From AP-15 sp963772295 (GTDB taxonomy: Bacteria > Pseudomonadota > Alphaproteobacteria > ATCC43930 > CGMCC-115725): a stretch of 64,000 nt of DNA. Numbering within the stretch: position 1 is the stretch's first letter; every line of letters begins with the position of its first letter. This document shows, one piece after another, positions 18,412-27,763 of this stretch. The translations under genes and the position numbers were made by a program. Below the pieces are notes generated by a model. It saw only the letters and a list, made by a program, of their open reading frames with translations. It was not told where the DNA came from and made no database searches. The stretch lies in NCBI GenBank assembly GCA_963772295.1, contig CAVYWO010000017.1, positions 1-64,000 on the forward strand, in the 5' to 3' direction.

Positions 18412-19038
18412 ATGCGAAATCGCAGCTCTCGAGGCTCTGAGCTCTGCCCGGTCGGCGGCCCCAACTCGGTAATCGCGATCCCGTTCCTACCGCAAGAACG
18501 ACAAGGCCTGGTCGAACAAAAGAATGGTTCGATCGTCCGCCGTCTGGTCGGCTACGGCCGGTTCGAGGGCATGGTGTCGGCGCAGGCTTTGGCGCGCCTT
18601 TACTTTACACCGCCGCCACAGCCCATCGTCGACGATCTCGATCGCTTTGCCGCCAGCCTGAGGACGGCGTGGCGTGACGGCGAACGGCGGCCGACGCATC
18701 GCCGACCGTACCGTCGTCGCAAGCCGGTACCGAAACGGCCCTCGATGCTCGACGAAGCGCAGGATCAAATTCGCGCTTGGCTCGATGGCGAGCCGACAAT
18801 CTCCGCATTGGAAGTTCTGCGGCGGCTCGAGCTGACCCATCCGGATCGGTTCAATGACCGCCACCTGCGCACGGTGCACAGTGCGGTGAAGGCGCGCCCA
18901 GCAGGCGCGCCCGATCATCGCCGAGAGCGCCGCCATCATTGCCCCGGAACTCCAGATCGCCGATCGCTTGTTACCCGACCACCATGTCGATGCCGGCGAC
19001 CACCGTACAGTGGCTGCCACGGGTTTTTGAGGGATTAG
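18412..19038 (+). pseudogene. Degenerate transposase (integrase-core type) remnant
   Basis: The segment LVEQKNGSIVRRLVGYGRFE is the end of an integrase-core (DDE) transposase. It is followed by a different block, LDEAQDQIRAWLDGEPTISA and LRRLELTHPDRFNDRHLRTV, typical of transposase regions that recognise DNA. The join between them is out of family order and the tail is arginine-rich nonsense. No terminal repeats were found. This is a chimeric fragment, not a working element. Confidence 0.55.
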
Positions 19039-19581
19039 GAGATCTACTCCGATGACTTGGGCCCGGCATTTGAAGCCCGCCGAGTTGCGGGAACCGGTCA
19101 GCTGCGACCAGCCCCCGGTCCATCGGCGTAAGTCTCCGACCGGCTATTCCTCGGCGGGTTGCTCCCCAGCAGAGCCCGCTTCCGCTTCACCGGTCACCGG
19201 CATCATAGCTCCACCCCGAGGCTACGGTTCAATCCGAAGTCCGACGTAAACCCGTTCCAGGTTGCAGACGTCGTCTCGGTAACATCGCCGGGTGAGGCAA
19301 CATGGGGGTCAGTTCTGGATGTCGTTTGACAGGATTCGCAAGAGATCGAGCGATCGAACGCTGCGGATCGTCACCCGTCCACTTTCGCCACATCGCCAGA
19401 TGGGAGTCGTCGCCCAAATTCGAAATCTCTTTCAGCGTGAATATCAGTATCGGTCGCCCTCGGCCGTTACTTCATACGAATAGAGCTTCACAGTCCTCGA
19501 CTGGTGCTCAGCCGGATCGTCGAGGTAAGGGAGGCGGCGCCCGCGTTGTTGCCGATGAACGGCGCATCGGCAGGCTGTCTC
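19039..19581. other. Non-coding stretch, nothing recognised
   Basis: No supported gene, RNA or repeat. It lies between the transposase remnant and the orphan minus-strand gene. Confidence 0.4.
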
Positions 19582-20145
19582 TCACAGCTTCCGGTGTCTT
19601 GCGAGCAAAAGAGCGGGCGGTAGCGGAAATCTGTCATCAACGTAAACAAAATCGTCTTCAAATTTTTCGGCTCTCGTCTCCGGATCCACCAAAATCTTTC
19701 TGATCGGATCACTTTGGATAGAAAGAAAAACTGTCGGGACAAATTCAGGATCAGTTATAAAACCGTGCGCCACCGCTTTGCCGACGGCGACCCTCGTTCT
19801 CTCTTGATAAGCAGTCCATTGCTCGTCGCGCGAAAGATGACCACGTCCAATGAATATAAAAAACTCGCTATTTATTCTCTGATGGGCATGCGGAAGATAA
19901 GCGCCGTCAATAATGACCAGTTCCCAAACCTTTCCTCCGAACCACCCAAGCCTGTAAATATCGAATGAGGCACCACTTTTGTCATCGCCGCGAACGAGGT
20001 GCTTAACATTGCCGAATGGATTGCCGTCAGCGTCCCAAAACGGCAGATCGTCAATCCGTAAATTTAGGATGCGAGTCGAAAATATTCCTTCCGAGGCATA
20101 CCGAAATCGACGATAAAGTTCCTCGATCAGTTCGTTATCGGTCAT
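19582..20145 (-). CDS. Hypothetical protein
   Basis: 187 residues starting MTDNELIEELYRRFRYASEG. The sequence is rich in aromatic and acidic residues (GWFGGKVWELVIIDGAYLPH) and has no membrane segment or signal peptide; no family was recognised. Its lower GC content and different codon use from the neighbours suggest it came in by transfer, consistent with the adjacent transposase debris. An intact frame with sensible composition supports it as a real gene. Confidence 0.55.
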   Translation of the reverse strand: MTDNELIEELYRRFRYASEGIFSTRILNLRIDDLPFWDADGNPFGNVKHLVRGDDKSGASFDIYRLGWFGGKVWELVIIDGAYLPHAHQRINSEFFIFIGRGHLSRDEQWTAYQERTRVAVGKAVAHGFITDPEFVPTVFLSIQSDPIRKILVDPETRAEKFEDDFVYVDDRFPLPPALLLARHRKL

Positions 20146-20825
20146 CAGGATTTACTCTCGCTTAATCGTGTGCAGGACGAACACCCCAGCCTTCAGAAAC
20201 CGATATTTCTGATCGTCGATGGCAAGCCGGCTTAGCCAACACCGTGTTCCAGACCCGTTTCTCTGAAGCACCATAGCGTGCGCCGTTCGAAACGCAAGAC
20301 TATCGGCTTATTCACTTGCCGCGGGCCGCGGCGGTGAACATGCAGCGCCAACCCTTGTGGCGTGCGGTTTTCTGTCTCGATCGTGTCGCCCGCCTCGCCC
20401 GTGAACGTTTCGGCCGGCACACCGGCCGAGCCCCGGCGGCGCGGACCGATCCCGGCCGGTCGTTCAGTTGGCGCGAGGGCGGTTTCGACGCGGCGGCCGG
20501 CCTGACCGAGTGTCTCGCGGCCTCACCGGCGCCGCCGGTCGGTCCGGAGACGCCGCCCGCACCGGCAGGCCAGGGTGCAGCTGAGCCAGCGAGCCGCTTG
20601 TCGGCGGCAGCCGCCGATGCCGGCCGAGGCACAGCGGTGTATTTCGCCGCGGCATCGATGTTCTGGCGATTGGCCGCGATTTTGTCGATCTCGGCGGTGA
20701 ATTCGTGTCGAAGATCAATATAGGTTGAATTGAATTGACCGGAAAACCGATCTGATTTATGGTTGTACCCATAGGCGGAACGCCGCTTCAGCCCACCAGG
20801 CTTCGACAGGTCAGGTCATCGATCG
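20146..20825. other. Non-coding stretch before the acyl carrier protein gene
   Basis: About 680 bp with open frames on both strands but only low-complexity Ala/Pro/Arg products, none of which resemble known proteins. The last ~120 bases are AT-richer and probably hold the promoter of the acyl carrier protein gene. Confidence 0.35.
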
Positions 20826-21089
20826 ATGTTGGACGAAAGCCCCAGCCTGACGCGGGACCGATTGCTCGTGCTGGTCGAGCAGATCCTCGTCAAGAGCGCG
20901 GTTAACCGCCCGGTGTCGGTCGACCAGCCGCTGACCGCCGCCGGTCTCAGTTCGATCGATATGGTCCAGCTGATGCTGGCGATCGAAGCCGATTTCGAGA
21001 TCACGATCCCGGCCGCGGAGATCACCCCGGAGCAGTTTCGGTCGATAGCGACGATCGCGGCGTTGATCGACAAACTCAGGCGGGCGTGA
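20826..21089 (+). CDS. Acyl carrier protein (stand-alone)
   Basis: 87 residues with the four-helix carrier-protein pattern. The phosphopantetheine attachment Ser lies in AAGLSSIDMVQLMLAIE near residue 43; the usual DSL is replaced by SSI. The acidic helix II and third helix (ITPEQFRSIATIAALIDKL) fit peptidyl or acyl carrier proteins of secondary metabolism better than the housekeeping AcpP. It converges on the PLP decarboxylase, ending 12 bases from that gene's stop. No synthetase or ketosynthase is near, so the acyl partner is unknown. Confidence 0.8.
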   Translation: MLDESPSLTRDRLLVLVEQILVKSAVNRPVSVDQPLTAAGLSSIDMVQLMLAIEADFEITIPAAEITPEQFRSIATIAALIDKLRRA

Positions 21090-21101
21090 TCCTGCCGCCG
21101 C

Positions 21102-22532
21102 CTATGCGGGCCGGTCCGGCGCCGCGGCGGCTTCGAGGACCTCGACCAAGGCGGCGATATCGTCGCGGCCGGTGCCGCCGTGCGTCACGCAGGCCCGAAT
21201 GACCTCGCGGCCCTCGAACAGCGCCGCCGAGATCCAGGCGCGGCCCGATGCCAGGACGCGAGCGACGATCGCGCGAACCTCGCCCTCTCGTTGCCGCGGC
21301 GGGGCGACGCACAAAACGCCGAGCGACGGCTCGTTTGCGATCGCCCATCCCCGTTGCGCCAAGTCCTCCGCCAGCTGCCGGATCAGATCGGTCGAGCGTT
21401 CGACGTGCCGCGCGTAACCGGCCCAACCGGTTGCCGCCAACGATAGAAACAGGCGCAGCCCGAGGAACCGTCGAGACCACTGCACCGACGTCAGATAGGG
21501 ATCGAGGCCGCGCGCGGCAGACGGCATATAGCTGGTCGCGACATCGAAAGCGGACGACAGCGCGGCCGCGTGCTTGGTGACGAAAATGCCGCAGCCCATC
21601 GTCGTCGCGAACCATTTGTGCGCGTCGATCGTCATCGAGTCGGCCTGCTCGATGCCGTGCAGCAAGCCGCGCAGCCGCTCGGAAGCGATGATCGCTCCGC
21701 CCCACGCCGCGTCGACATGGAACCAGAGACCAAAGCCGTCGGCAATCTCGGCGCAAGCCGCCAGCGGATCGATCATCCCCGCATTGGTGGTGCCGGCGGT
21801 AGCGCCGATCATCACCGGCGTGCAGCCCGCGGCCCGATCGCCCGCCACGGCGTCGCGCAGCGCACCCCGGTCCATGCGACCCTGCCCATCGGTTGCCACA
21901 AAGCGAACGGCGGCGCGGCCGATCCCCGTCTGATGCGCGATTTTGAGCCAGGCGAGGTGACTGTCGCGGGAGACGTAGAACCGCGGCGGCCCGTCGAAGG
22001 CACGCGCTCCTTCGCTCGCAAACCGCGGGTTCGCACGGGTCAGGGCGCAGAGCAGCGCCGTGTAGTTGGCCTCCGCTCCCCCGGTCGTGAAATGGCCGGT
22101 GGCGCCCGGCGGAAAACCCGCACGCCGGGCGACGGCGCGAACCACATGCGCCTCGAGTTCGACCGCGACCGGGGAAGTGGTCGCCGTGGCCAACTGCGGA
22201 TTGAACGCCGCCGCGATCCGGTCGGCACACTCGGCCGGAAAGGTGGGGGCCGGGTTGAACAGCCCGAAATAGCGCGGATGCGTGAGGTGGACGACGCCCT
22301 GCTCCAGCTGCGCGATCGTCCACCGCAGCACGTCCTCGAGCGGCTGCGGCGCCGCGAAATCGAATGTCGCGAGCTCGCGCCGGAACCCGGCGAGGTCGAT
22401 CGTCGGGGTGACCGGACCGGCGACGATCCGCTGGTCGGCCCGAACCAGTTCGCGCGTGAGAAAGTCGTCCAATTGCTGGCGTCGTCTCGCGGTCGGGAAC
22501 AACGCCCGGACCCTGCCCGACGGGTCTGTCAT
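21102..22532 (-). CDS. Pyridoxal-phosphate-dependent decarboxylase (aromatic amino acid / group II type)
   Basis: 476 residues of a PLP fold-I group II decarboxylase, which releases CO2 from an amino acid to give an amine. Recognised parts: HPRYFGLFNPAPTFPAECAD near 90, GHFTTGGAEANYTALL, the cofactor segment WFHVDAAWGG and the PLP-binding Lys in SMTIDAHKWFATTMG. Substrate cannot be read from sequence; relatives act on Trp, Tyr, Glu, Asp or others. It follows metA by 21 bases and may share the metY-metA transcript. A nearby carrier protein suggests the amine could feed a small-molecule pathway, but that is inference. Confidence 0.82.
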   Translation of the reverse strand: MTDPSGRVRALFPTARRRQQLDDFLTRELVRADQRIVAGPVTPTIDLAGFRRELATFDFAAPQPLEDVLRWTIAQLEQGVVHLTHPRYFGLFNPAPTFPAECADRIAAAFNPQLATATTSPVAVELEAHVVRAVARRAGFPPGATGHFTTGGAEANYTALLCALTRANPRFASEGARAFDGPPRFYVSRDSHLAWLKIAHQTGIGRAAVRFVATDGQGRMDRGALRDAVAGDRAAGCTPVMIGATAGTTNAGMIDPLAACAEIADGFGLWFHVDAAWGGAIIASERLRGLLHGIEQADSMTIDAHKWFATTMGCGIFVTKHAAALSSAFDVATSYMPSAARGLDPYLTSVQWSRRFLGLRLFLSLAATGWAGYARHVERSTDLIRQLAEDLAQRGWAIANEPSLGVLCVAPPRQREGEVRAIVARVLASGRAWISAALFEGREVIRACVTHGGTGRDDIAALVEVLEAAAAPDRPA

Positions 22533-22553
22533 CCCGACCGGCCGCCTCCGGCG

Positions 22554-23594
22554 TTAGCGGTCCGCAACCGGCGCGCCGATCAGGGATCGCCGCGATCCGG
22601 CCGAGAATGTGGCGCCGTCGCCGCGACCTGTGCCTGCCGCGACATAGGACAGCCATCGGCGGTAAATCGTGACCGCCGATCGCGACGAGGCACCCGCCGA
22701 ACCGACAAGCGCGACCGCGGGGTATTCCGCCAAGAGATCGGGGCTGCGGTCCTCGAGCGCGCGCTGCCGCAGCAAGGCCAGCGCCGCCGCCGCCTCCCGA
22801 CTGAAATAGCGGCGCGGCATTGCCGGATAATCGTCCCTCTCCCCGACGAGAAAGCGCCCGACATCCCTGCGATATTCGCGCGCCAAGGTGTCCGGCTCAT
22901 ATTCGGGGTGGCCTTGAAAATAGACGAACAGGCTCCGCTTCTGCCGGACGAACAGATCGGGCCCCGTCTCCTTGGCGCGGGTCAAGAGGCGGTAGCCGCG
23001 GGCGGCCAAAGCCGCCTCCGGCACCCCGTTGTAGCGGGAATGCGCGACCCGCCAGCGCAGCGGGGTGCCGCGAACGATCGGATGGTCGGCAATTTTGCGG
23101 CACTCGAACAGGCCGGAGAGTTTTTCGGGCAACTTCTGCCGGGTGATCCCCTCCTCGTATAGAACCGCGGCATGTGCCGCAAGACACGACCAAATGGTCG
23201 AGACCGTGCGGTCCTCGGCCCACCCGACGAGCCGCGTCAAAACCGCCCAGTAGGGCTCGTCCCGCAGATCGGCGGCGCGCGGCTCGGTCCCGGTCACGAT
23301 CAGACCGTCGAGTTGGTCCGACCAGAGTGCGCCGGCCTCTTCGTAATGCTGTTCGAGGTAGGCACGGCCACGTTCACCGCGGGGGATTTCCGCGAGGTAA
23401 AAAAGCCTCAGACAAACCGGGGTCTCGCCCGCCGCGGCGCCAATCAATCGCCGGAATTGGCGCTCGGTGTTGTGCAGGGCGGCGTCGGGCATGTTGTTGA
23501 CCAGCCCGATGACAAGTCGATCGCGGCCGGCGCTATCGGGCGCCGGCCGCGGCGGACGCGGCGATCCCGCGGGGTCGGGCAACCGACCGGTCAC
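22554..23594 (-). CDS. metA: Homoserine O-acyltransferase, MetA family
   Basis: 346 residues of the MetA/HTS family, which activates homoserine with succinyl- or acetyl-CoA for methionine synthesis. Family signposts: GLVNNMPDAALHNTERQF near 30, the nucleophile Cys in TIWSCLAAHAAVLYEEGI, SRYN, and the C-terminal VYFQGHPEYEPDTLAREY with catalytic His and Glu. The residues deciding acetyl versus succinyl specificity could not be judged because the surrounding segment (GLIVTGTEPRAADLRDEP) departs from the classical enzymes. Its ATG overlaps the metY stop (ATGA), so it is co-translated with the sulfhydrylase that would use its product. Confidence 0.83.
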   Translation of the reverse strand: MTGRLPDPAGSPRPPRPAPDSAGRDRLVIGLVNNMPDAALHNTERQFRRLIGAAAGETPVCLRLFYLAEIPRGERGRAYLEQHYEEAGALWSDQLDGLIVTGTEPRAADLRDEPYWAVLTRLVGWAEDRTVSTIWSCLAAHAAVLYEEGITRQKLPEKLSGLFECRKIADHPIVRGTPLRWRVAHSRYNGVPEAALAARGYRLLTRAKETGPDLFVRQKRSLFVYFQGHPEYEPDTLAREYRRDVGRFLVGERDDYPAMPRRYFSREAAAALALLRQRALEDRSPDLLAEYPAVALVGSAGASSRSAVTIYRRWLSYVAAGTGRGDGATFSAGSRRSLIGAPVADR

Positions 23595-24889
23595 CGTCCC
23601 GCGCTCATCCCGGGGGCGACGCCTTGGTCCAGGGCCTGATCGAGGTCGGCAATGATGTCATCGACATGCTCGATCCCGATGCTGAGCCGGATCGTCTCCG
23701 GGGTGACGCCGGCGCCGCGCTGCTCCGCCGCCGACATCTGCCGATGCGTGGTCGAAGCCGGGTGGCAAGCCAAGGATTTGGCATCGCCCAAATTGACGAG
23801 CCGTTTAAACAACGAGAGCGCGTTGTAAAATTTCATGGCTGCCTCAAAGCCGCCGCGAATGCCAAAGGTGATCAACGAGCAGGCGCGCCCTCCCAGATAT
23901 TTCTGTGCCAACTTATAATAACCACTGTCTGGAAAACCGGCGTAGTTGACCCATGCGACCCGGGGATCCTCGCGCAAGAATCCGGCGACTTTGCGTGCAT
24001 TCTCGACGTGGCGTTCGATCCGCAGCGCCACCGTCTCAATGCCTTGAAGCAATAGAAATGCGCTGATCGGCGCCAGGACGGACCCGGTTGCCCGCTGATA
24101 GACCGAGCGACAGCGCGCGATGTAGGCCGCCCGGCCGAACCGTTCTCGGTAGACGAGGCCGTGGTAAGAGGCGTCCGGCTCGTTGAACATCGGAAACCGC
24201 CGCGGATCGGCGTCCCACGGAAATTCGCCGCTATCGACGATGATGCCGCCCAATGTCGTGCCATGACCTCCCAAAAACTTCGTCAGCGAATGCACGACGA
24301 TATCGGCGCCATAATCGATCGGTCGCAGCAGAATCGGAGTGGCGACGGTATTGTCCACAATCAAAGGCACGCCGTGTTTGTGAGCGACTTGCGCCAGCGC
24401 TTCAAGGTCGCAAATATTGCCCGCCGGATTGCCGACGCTCTCGCAGAACACCGCTTTCGTCTCCGCGTCGATCAGCTTCTCGATCGCGGCCGGATCGTCG
24501 CTCTCGGCAAACCGCACGCCGACGCCGAGGCTCGGCAACAGGTGGGCGAACAAAGTGTGGGTCGTGCCGTAAAGTTGCGGGACGGAAACGAGGTTGCTGC
24601 CGAGCCCGGCAAGGTTGAGCGTGGCATAATGCAACGCCGCCTGCCCGGTGGCGACGGCCAGCGCCTCGACGCCGCCTTCGAGGGCCGCAACCCGGCGCTC
24701 GAGCACCGTTGTCGTCGGATTGCTGATCCGGCTGTAGCGATAGCCCTCGACCTCGAGATTGAACAAGGCGGCGCCGTGCTCGGCGCTGTCGAAGGCGTAG
24801 GCGACGGTCTGGTAGATCGGCACCGCGACCGCCTTCGTCGTGGGCTCGATGTCGTAGCCACCATGGATGGCGATCGTCTCACTGCGCAT
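23591..24889 (-). CDS. metY: O-acylhomoserine sulfhydrylase (O-acetylhomoserine aminocarboxypropyltransferase)
   Basis: 432 residues. A fold-I PLP enzyme that joins sulfide to an O-acylhomoserine to make homocysteine, bypassing cystathionine. It begins MRSETIAIHGGYDIEPTTKA; YRYSRISNPTTTVLERRVAA and the PLP Lys in HSLTKFLGGHGTTLGG are diagnostic, as is KRLVNLGDAKSLACHPASTT near the end. Met30 of the longer frame is chosen (24889) because the first 29 codons have no family match. Lead gene of a metY-metA-decarboxylase operon. Whether it uses acetyl- or succinyl-homoserine depends on the neighbouring MetA. Confidence 0.88.
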   Translation of the reverse strand: MRSETIAIHGGYDIEPTTKAVAVPIYQTVAYAFDSAEHGAALFNLEVEGYRYSRISNPTTTVLERRVAALEGGVEALAVATGQAALHYATLNLAGLGSNLVSVPQLYGTTHTLFAHLLPSLGVGVRFAESDDPAAIEKLIDAETKAVFCESVGNPAGNICDLEALAQVAHKHGVPLIVDNTVATPILLRPIDYGADIVVHSLTKFLGGHGTTLGGIIVDSGEFPWDADPRRFPMFNEPDASYHGLVYRERFGRAAYIARCRSVYQRATGSVLAPISAFLLLQGIETVALRIERHVENARKVAGFLREDPRVAWVNYAGFPDSGYYKLAQKYLGGRACSLITFGIRGGFEAAMKFYNALSLFKRLVNLGDAKSLACHPASTTHRQMSAAEQRGAGVTPETIRLSIGIEHVDDIIADLDQALDQGVAPGMSAGR

Positions 24890-25673
24890 CGGATGGCCCT
24901 GTCGCCAAGTGCGGCCGATCGGCGAGCGGCGCCAGCCTAGGCCGACAACGCCCCAGACCCGGCACCTTCCGCCCACTCAAAAACCAGCACCCGCCATTTT
25001 GTGGATTTTGGCTTCACTCGTCAAATCGGCGTCTTGAAAGGGATCGGAAAAGCCAGGCGCAGCGAGCAATTTATGAATATTTAATTATAGCAGAGCTCGA
25101 CGCGCCTCATTTTGGCGCTCGGCGGGTGATCGGCGCCGGTCGCGACGCGGGTTCGCGTGTGGCAGCGGATAGGCCGGGTCCGGGAGCAGCTGGTCACGGG
25201 CATTGCCGTCGTCCGGCCCTCGCTCTCCGGCAACCGCCGCTGAGGCATTAATTCGCGGGCGCCGGGCACCACCCCCGCCGCGCGCGACCGGGCCGCAGCA
25301 AGCCGGATATACGCCGCGCCGGCGCTAACGTGCGGCGCCCCGGCAACCCCCTGCGGCGAGCTATCCAAGCGGATCGGCTGGCATTTTCGGAGGATCGCCC
25401 TCGCCTCCCGACCGGCGCGCCGGCAAACCGTCGCCGCGGCGCGCCTTGCGCGAAACGGAAATCGTTGTGCCGCGGCAATACTTAAGGTAGAGGATTCGCG
25501 GCTGCTGCAAGGCTGCCCGAGCCGCTTTTGCGAACGCCGGACCAGAGCGATGATCGCACCAGAGACGGGGGTTGCCGCCAACGTCGGGTATCGACAGCCG
25601 CGCGCCCGCGACAATTTCCGTAGTGCGCGACCGCACCCGGTCTAGCCCCCGGCGCCGGTTGCGGAGGTGGACG
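24890..25673. other. Divergent promoter region between metY and the barrel gene
   Basis: About 780 bp. The only distinctive signal is the AT-rich block at 25070-25090. A minus-strand ORF from 25614 to 25081 gives an Arg/Ala-rich product with no family resemblance and is not called. No riboswitch could be assigned upstream of metY. Confidence 0.4.
25084..25089 (-). promoter_or_regulatory. metY: Possible -10 element for metY
   Basis: A perfect TATAAT on the minus strand inside the most AT-rich stretch of the region, about 195 bases upstream of the metY start. No good -35 hexamer is seen 16-18 bases before it, so the call is weak. Confidence 0.3.
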
Positions 25674-27035
25674 ATGCTCCGGTCGGCAATCGTGCGGGAT
25701 GAGCCGCGTCGGCACCGGCGGCGCTTTTGCGCGATCGCGGCCCTGGCGGTCGGCTTGGCGCCGCTTGCCGCGACGGCGCAGGTGACCGAGCCCTTGCTGC
25801 CGCTGCCGGTGGCTCCGGTTGGACCGCAGGCGCCTGCCGCACCCGGGCAACCGACCGTTGCCGGCCAAACCGTGGTCGGGCGGTCGCGCCCCGATTACGA
25901 CCCGATCGGGATGCGCGTTGGCGATTTCTTCTGGTTCCCGCACGCCGAGGTCGACGAAGTCTACAACAGCAACATTTTCGCGCTGCCAAGCCCGACCAGC
26001 GATTACATCACGGTGCTCCAGCCCGGCTTCGACCTGTTGTCGAGCCTGCCGAGCAACGCCATCAACCTGCACGCTGGCGCCGCGGCCGGTTTCTATGCCC
26101 AAAACCCGACGCAAAACACCGCCACCGGTTTTGTTTCGACCGATGGTCGTCTCGACGTCGATGCCAACAGCGGATTTTTTGGCAATGCGCTGGTCGCGCA
26201 TCTCTATATACCGCGGACCTCGCCGAATTCGCCCGGCAACGCCGCGGCACCGGTGACCTACAACCAGGAAAGCGCGGGGTTCGGCTACCAGCAATCCGGA
26301 CGGCGGCTCGGCTACGAAGCCGATCTCGGGGTGACGGCAACGGAGTACAACCCGGTCCCGCTGATCAGCGGCGGCTCGGCCTCGCAGAGTACGTCAAACG
26401 CCATCATACCGCAGGCGGCGCTGCGCGTCAGCTATGAGTTCATCCCCGATTACCGAGCCTACGTCAGAGCCAGCGGCTCGGTATACAATTATCCCGTCAC
26501 CCCGCCGACCGGCGTCAGCTTCAATTCCACGGTGTATCGCGTCGATGCCGGTCTACAGATACTACCGAGGCATCTGCTCTACGGTGAAATATATGTCGGT
26601 TATTTGACCCAGAGCTTCCAAACCTCGAGCCTCCCCTCAACCTCCACGCCCGACGCGGGCGGTCGCCTCGTCTGGAATGTCACCCCGCTGACGACGCTCA
26701 ATTTCAACGGCATCCGCACCTTCCAGACGACCAACCCGACGATCGGCGTTACCGGGGCGGGCTATCTTCAGTCCTTGGTGACGGCAAGCGCCGATCACGA
26801 GCTCCGTCATAATCTCCTGCTGAACGCGTATGCCGGGTATGAAAATGACAGCTATCAAGGCATTTCACGAAACGACAACATCTTTTCAGCCGGCGCGAGC
26901 ATTAAATATTTGCTCAACCGAAACCTATATTTGGCCGGTTCCTACGGATACCTGCAGCGCACTTCGAGCGGCCTCAGCGCAGGCACTCCCTATTCGCAAA
27001 GCCTCGTGATGCTGCGGCTCGGCACGCAGTTCTGA
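25674..27035 (+). CDS. Outer-membrane beta-barrel protein (exopolysaccharide-associated type)
   Basis: 453 residues. The N-terminus is a long signal peptide (arginine-rich, then FCAIAALAVGLAPLAATAQ), followed by a Pro/Ala linker and a region of alternating strands ending in the classic outer-membrane Phe (SLVMLRLGTQF). Segments such as YNSNIFALPSPTSDYITVLQ resemble the barrel family found next to capsule and exopolysaccharide loci. The start has GGAGGTGG eight bases upstream. It converges with a polysaccharide-export lipoprotein gene, which supports a surface-polysaccharide role, though no synthesis genes are in the window. Confidence 0.78.
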   Translation: MLRSAIVRDEPRRHRRRFCAIAALAVGLAPLAATAQVTEPLLPLPVAPVGPQAPAAPGQPTVAGQTVVGRSRPDYDPIGMRVGDFFWFPHAEVDEVYNSNIFALPSPTSDYITVLQPGFDLLSSLPSNAINLHAGAAAGFYAQNPTQNTATGFVSTDGRLDVDANSGFFGNALVAHLYIPRTSPNSPGNAAAPVTYNQESAGFGYQQSGRRLGYEADLGVTATEYNPVPLISGGSASQSTSNAIIPQAALRVSYEFIPDYRAYVRASGSVYNYPVTPPTGVSFNSTVYRVDAGLQILPRHLLYGEIYVGYLTQSFQTSSLPSTSTPDAGGRLVWNVTPLTTLNFNGIRTFQTTNPTIGVTGAGYLQSLVTASADHELRHNLLLNAYAGYENDSYQGISRNDNIFSAGASIKYLLNRNLYLAGSYGYLQRTSSGLSAGTPYSQSLVMLRLGTQF

Positions 27036-27056
27036 ACGGTCGGGCCCCGCGGTCGA

Positions 27057-27617
27057 TCAAAAATAGCGCTCGGGGACGCGGATGATATCGTCCGGCTGGA
27101 TCGACGATAGGATATCGGCTCTGCCGTCCTTGCCGTTGCGCGTGATGACCACAAAATTCTGGTTTGCGCGATAGGTGTAGCCTTGGGCATAGGCCACGGC
27201 GCTCAGCACCCGCATGCCGGAGGCGTAGGGATAGGCGCCGGGTTTGACGACCTCGCCGAGGATGTAGAACGGACGATAGGTGAAGACCGCGACGCTGACG
27301 AACGGCCTAGTGATGTAGCGCCCGGCCCGCAACTGTTCCGCGATGCTCGCGGCCAGCATGTCCGAGGTGAGGCCTTTCGCCTGCACCCTGCCGATCATCA
27401 GCATGCGGATGGTGCCATCGTCCTGCACGATGTACCGGGCGTTCAGCTCATTGGCGCCGAGCACCTTGATATCGAGGTCGTCACCGGCGCCCAGGCGATA
27501 GGACGCCAGGTTCTGCGTCGGCGGGACCGGCGGCAGATCGCTGCCCGGCGAGGAGCAGCAGGCCAGCGGCAGCAGGATCATCACCGCCGCCAAGGCGGCG
27601 TGCGCAACTCGGTTCAT
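27057..27617 (-). CDS. Polysaccharide export lipoprotein (Wza/GumB-type)
   Basis: 186 residues. A lipoprotein signal (MILLPLACCSSPG, lipobox L-A-C-C) anchors it to the outer membrane. Then comes the polysaccharide-export domain: YRLGAGDDLDIKVLGANEL, DGTIRMLMIGRVQAKGLT, and a SLBB-like repeat FYILGEVVKPGAYPYASGMR. It is short for the family (Wza ~380 residues), with one SLBB-like unit, as in GumB or RkpU-like proteins. The start at 27617 has GGAG nine bases upstream. With the convergent barrel protein it would form the outer-membrane part of an export system. Confidence 0.82.
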   Translation of the reverse strand: MNRVAHAALAAVMILLPLACCSSPGSDLPPVPPTQNLASYRLGAGDDLDIKVLGANELNARYIVQDDGTIRMLMIGRVQAKGLTSDMLAASIAEQLRAGRYITRPFVSVAVFTYRPFYILGEVVKPGAYPYASGMRVLSAVAYAQGYTYRANQNFVVITRNGKDGRADILSSIQPDDIIRVPERYF

Positions 27618-27763
27618 GCTCGAGCTCCTTCGAAACGCGGCTCGGGTCTCACAATCATAGCACGAACTCCCCCGCCTGTCGCCGACCCGCAACCAAGTGG
27701 TCAGCGAGCCCGGCGGCCGTCTCGATCGGCCCTTCGCAAAACGGAATTTGCGCCGGAAATGGG

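Noticed and set aside
24980..25070. Possible SAM-II riboswitch upstream of metY (GATTTGACGAG segment with a following GCCA/TGGC hairpin)
   Set aside because: The characteristic GCTAAA tail and the TTGCA loop segment are absent and no pseudoknot could be drawn; only a GATTTG match remains.
25081..25614. 177-codon minus-strand frame upstream of metY
   Set aside because: Arg/Ala-rich, no ribosome site and no family resemblance; lies across the probable promoter region.
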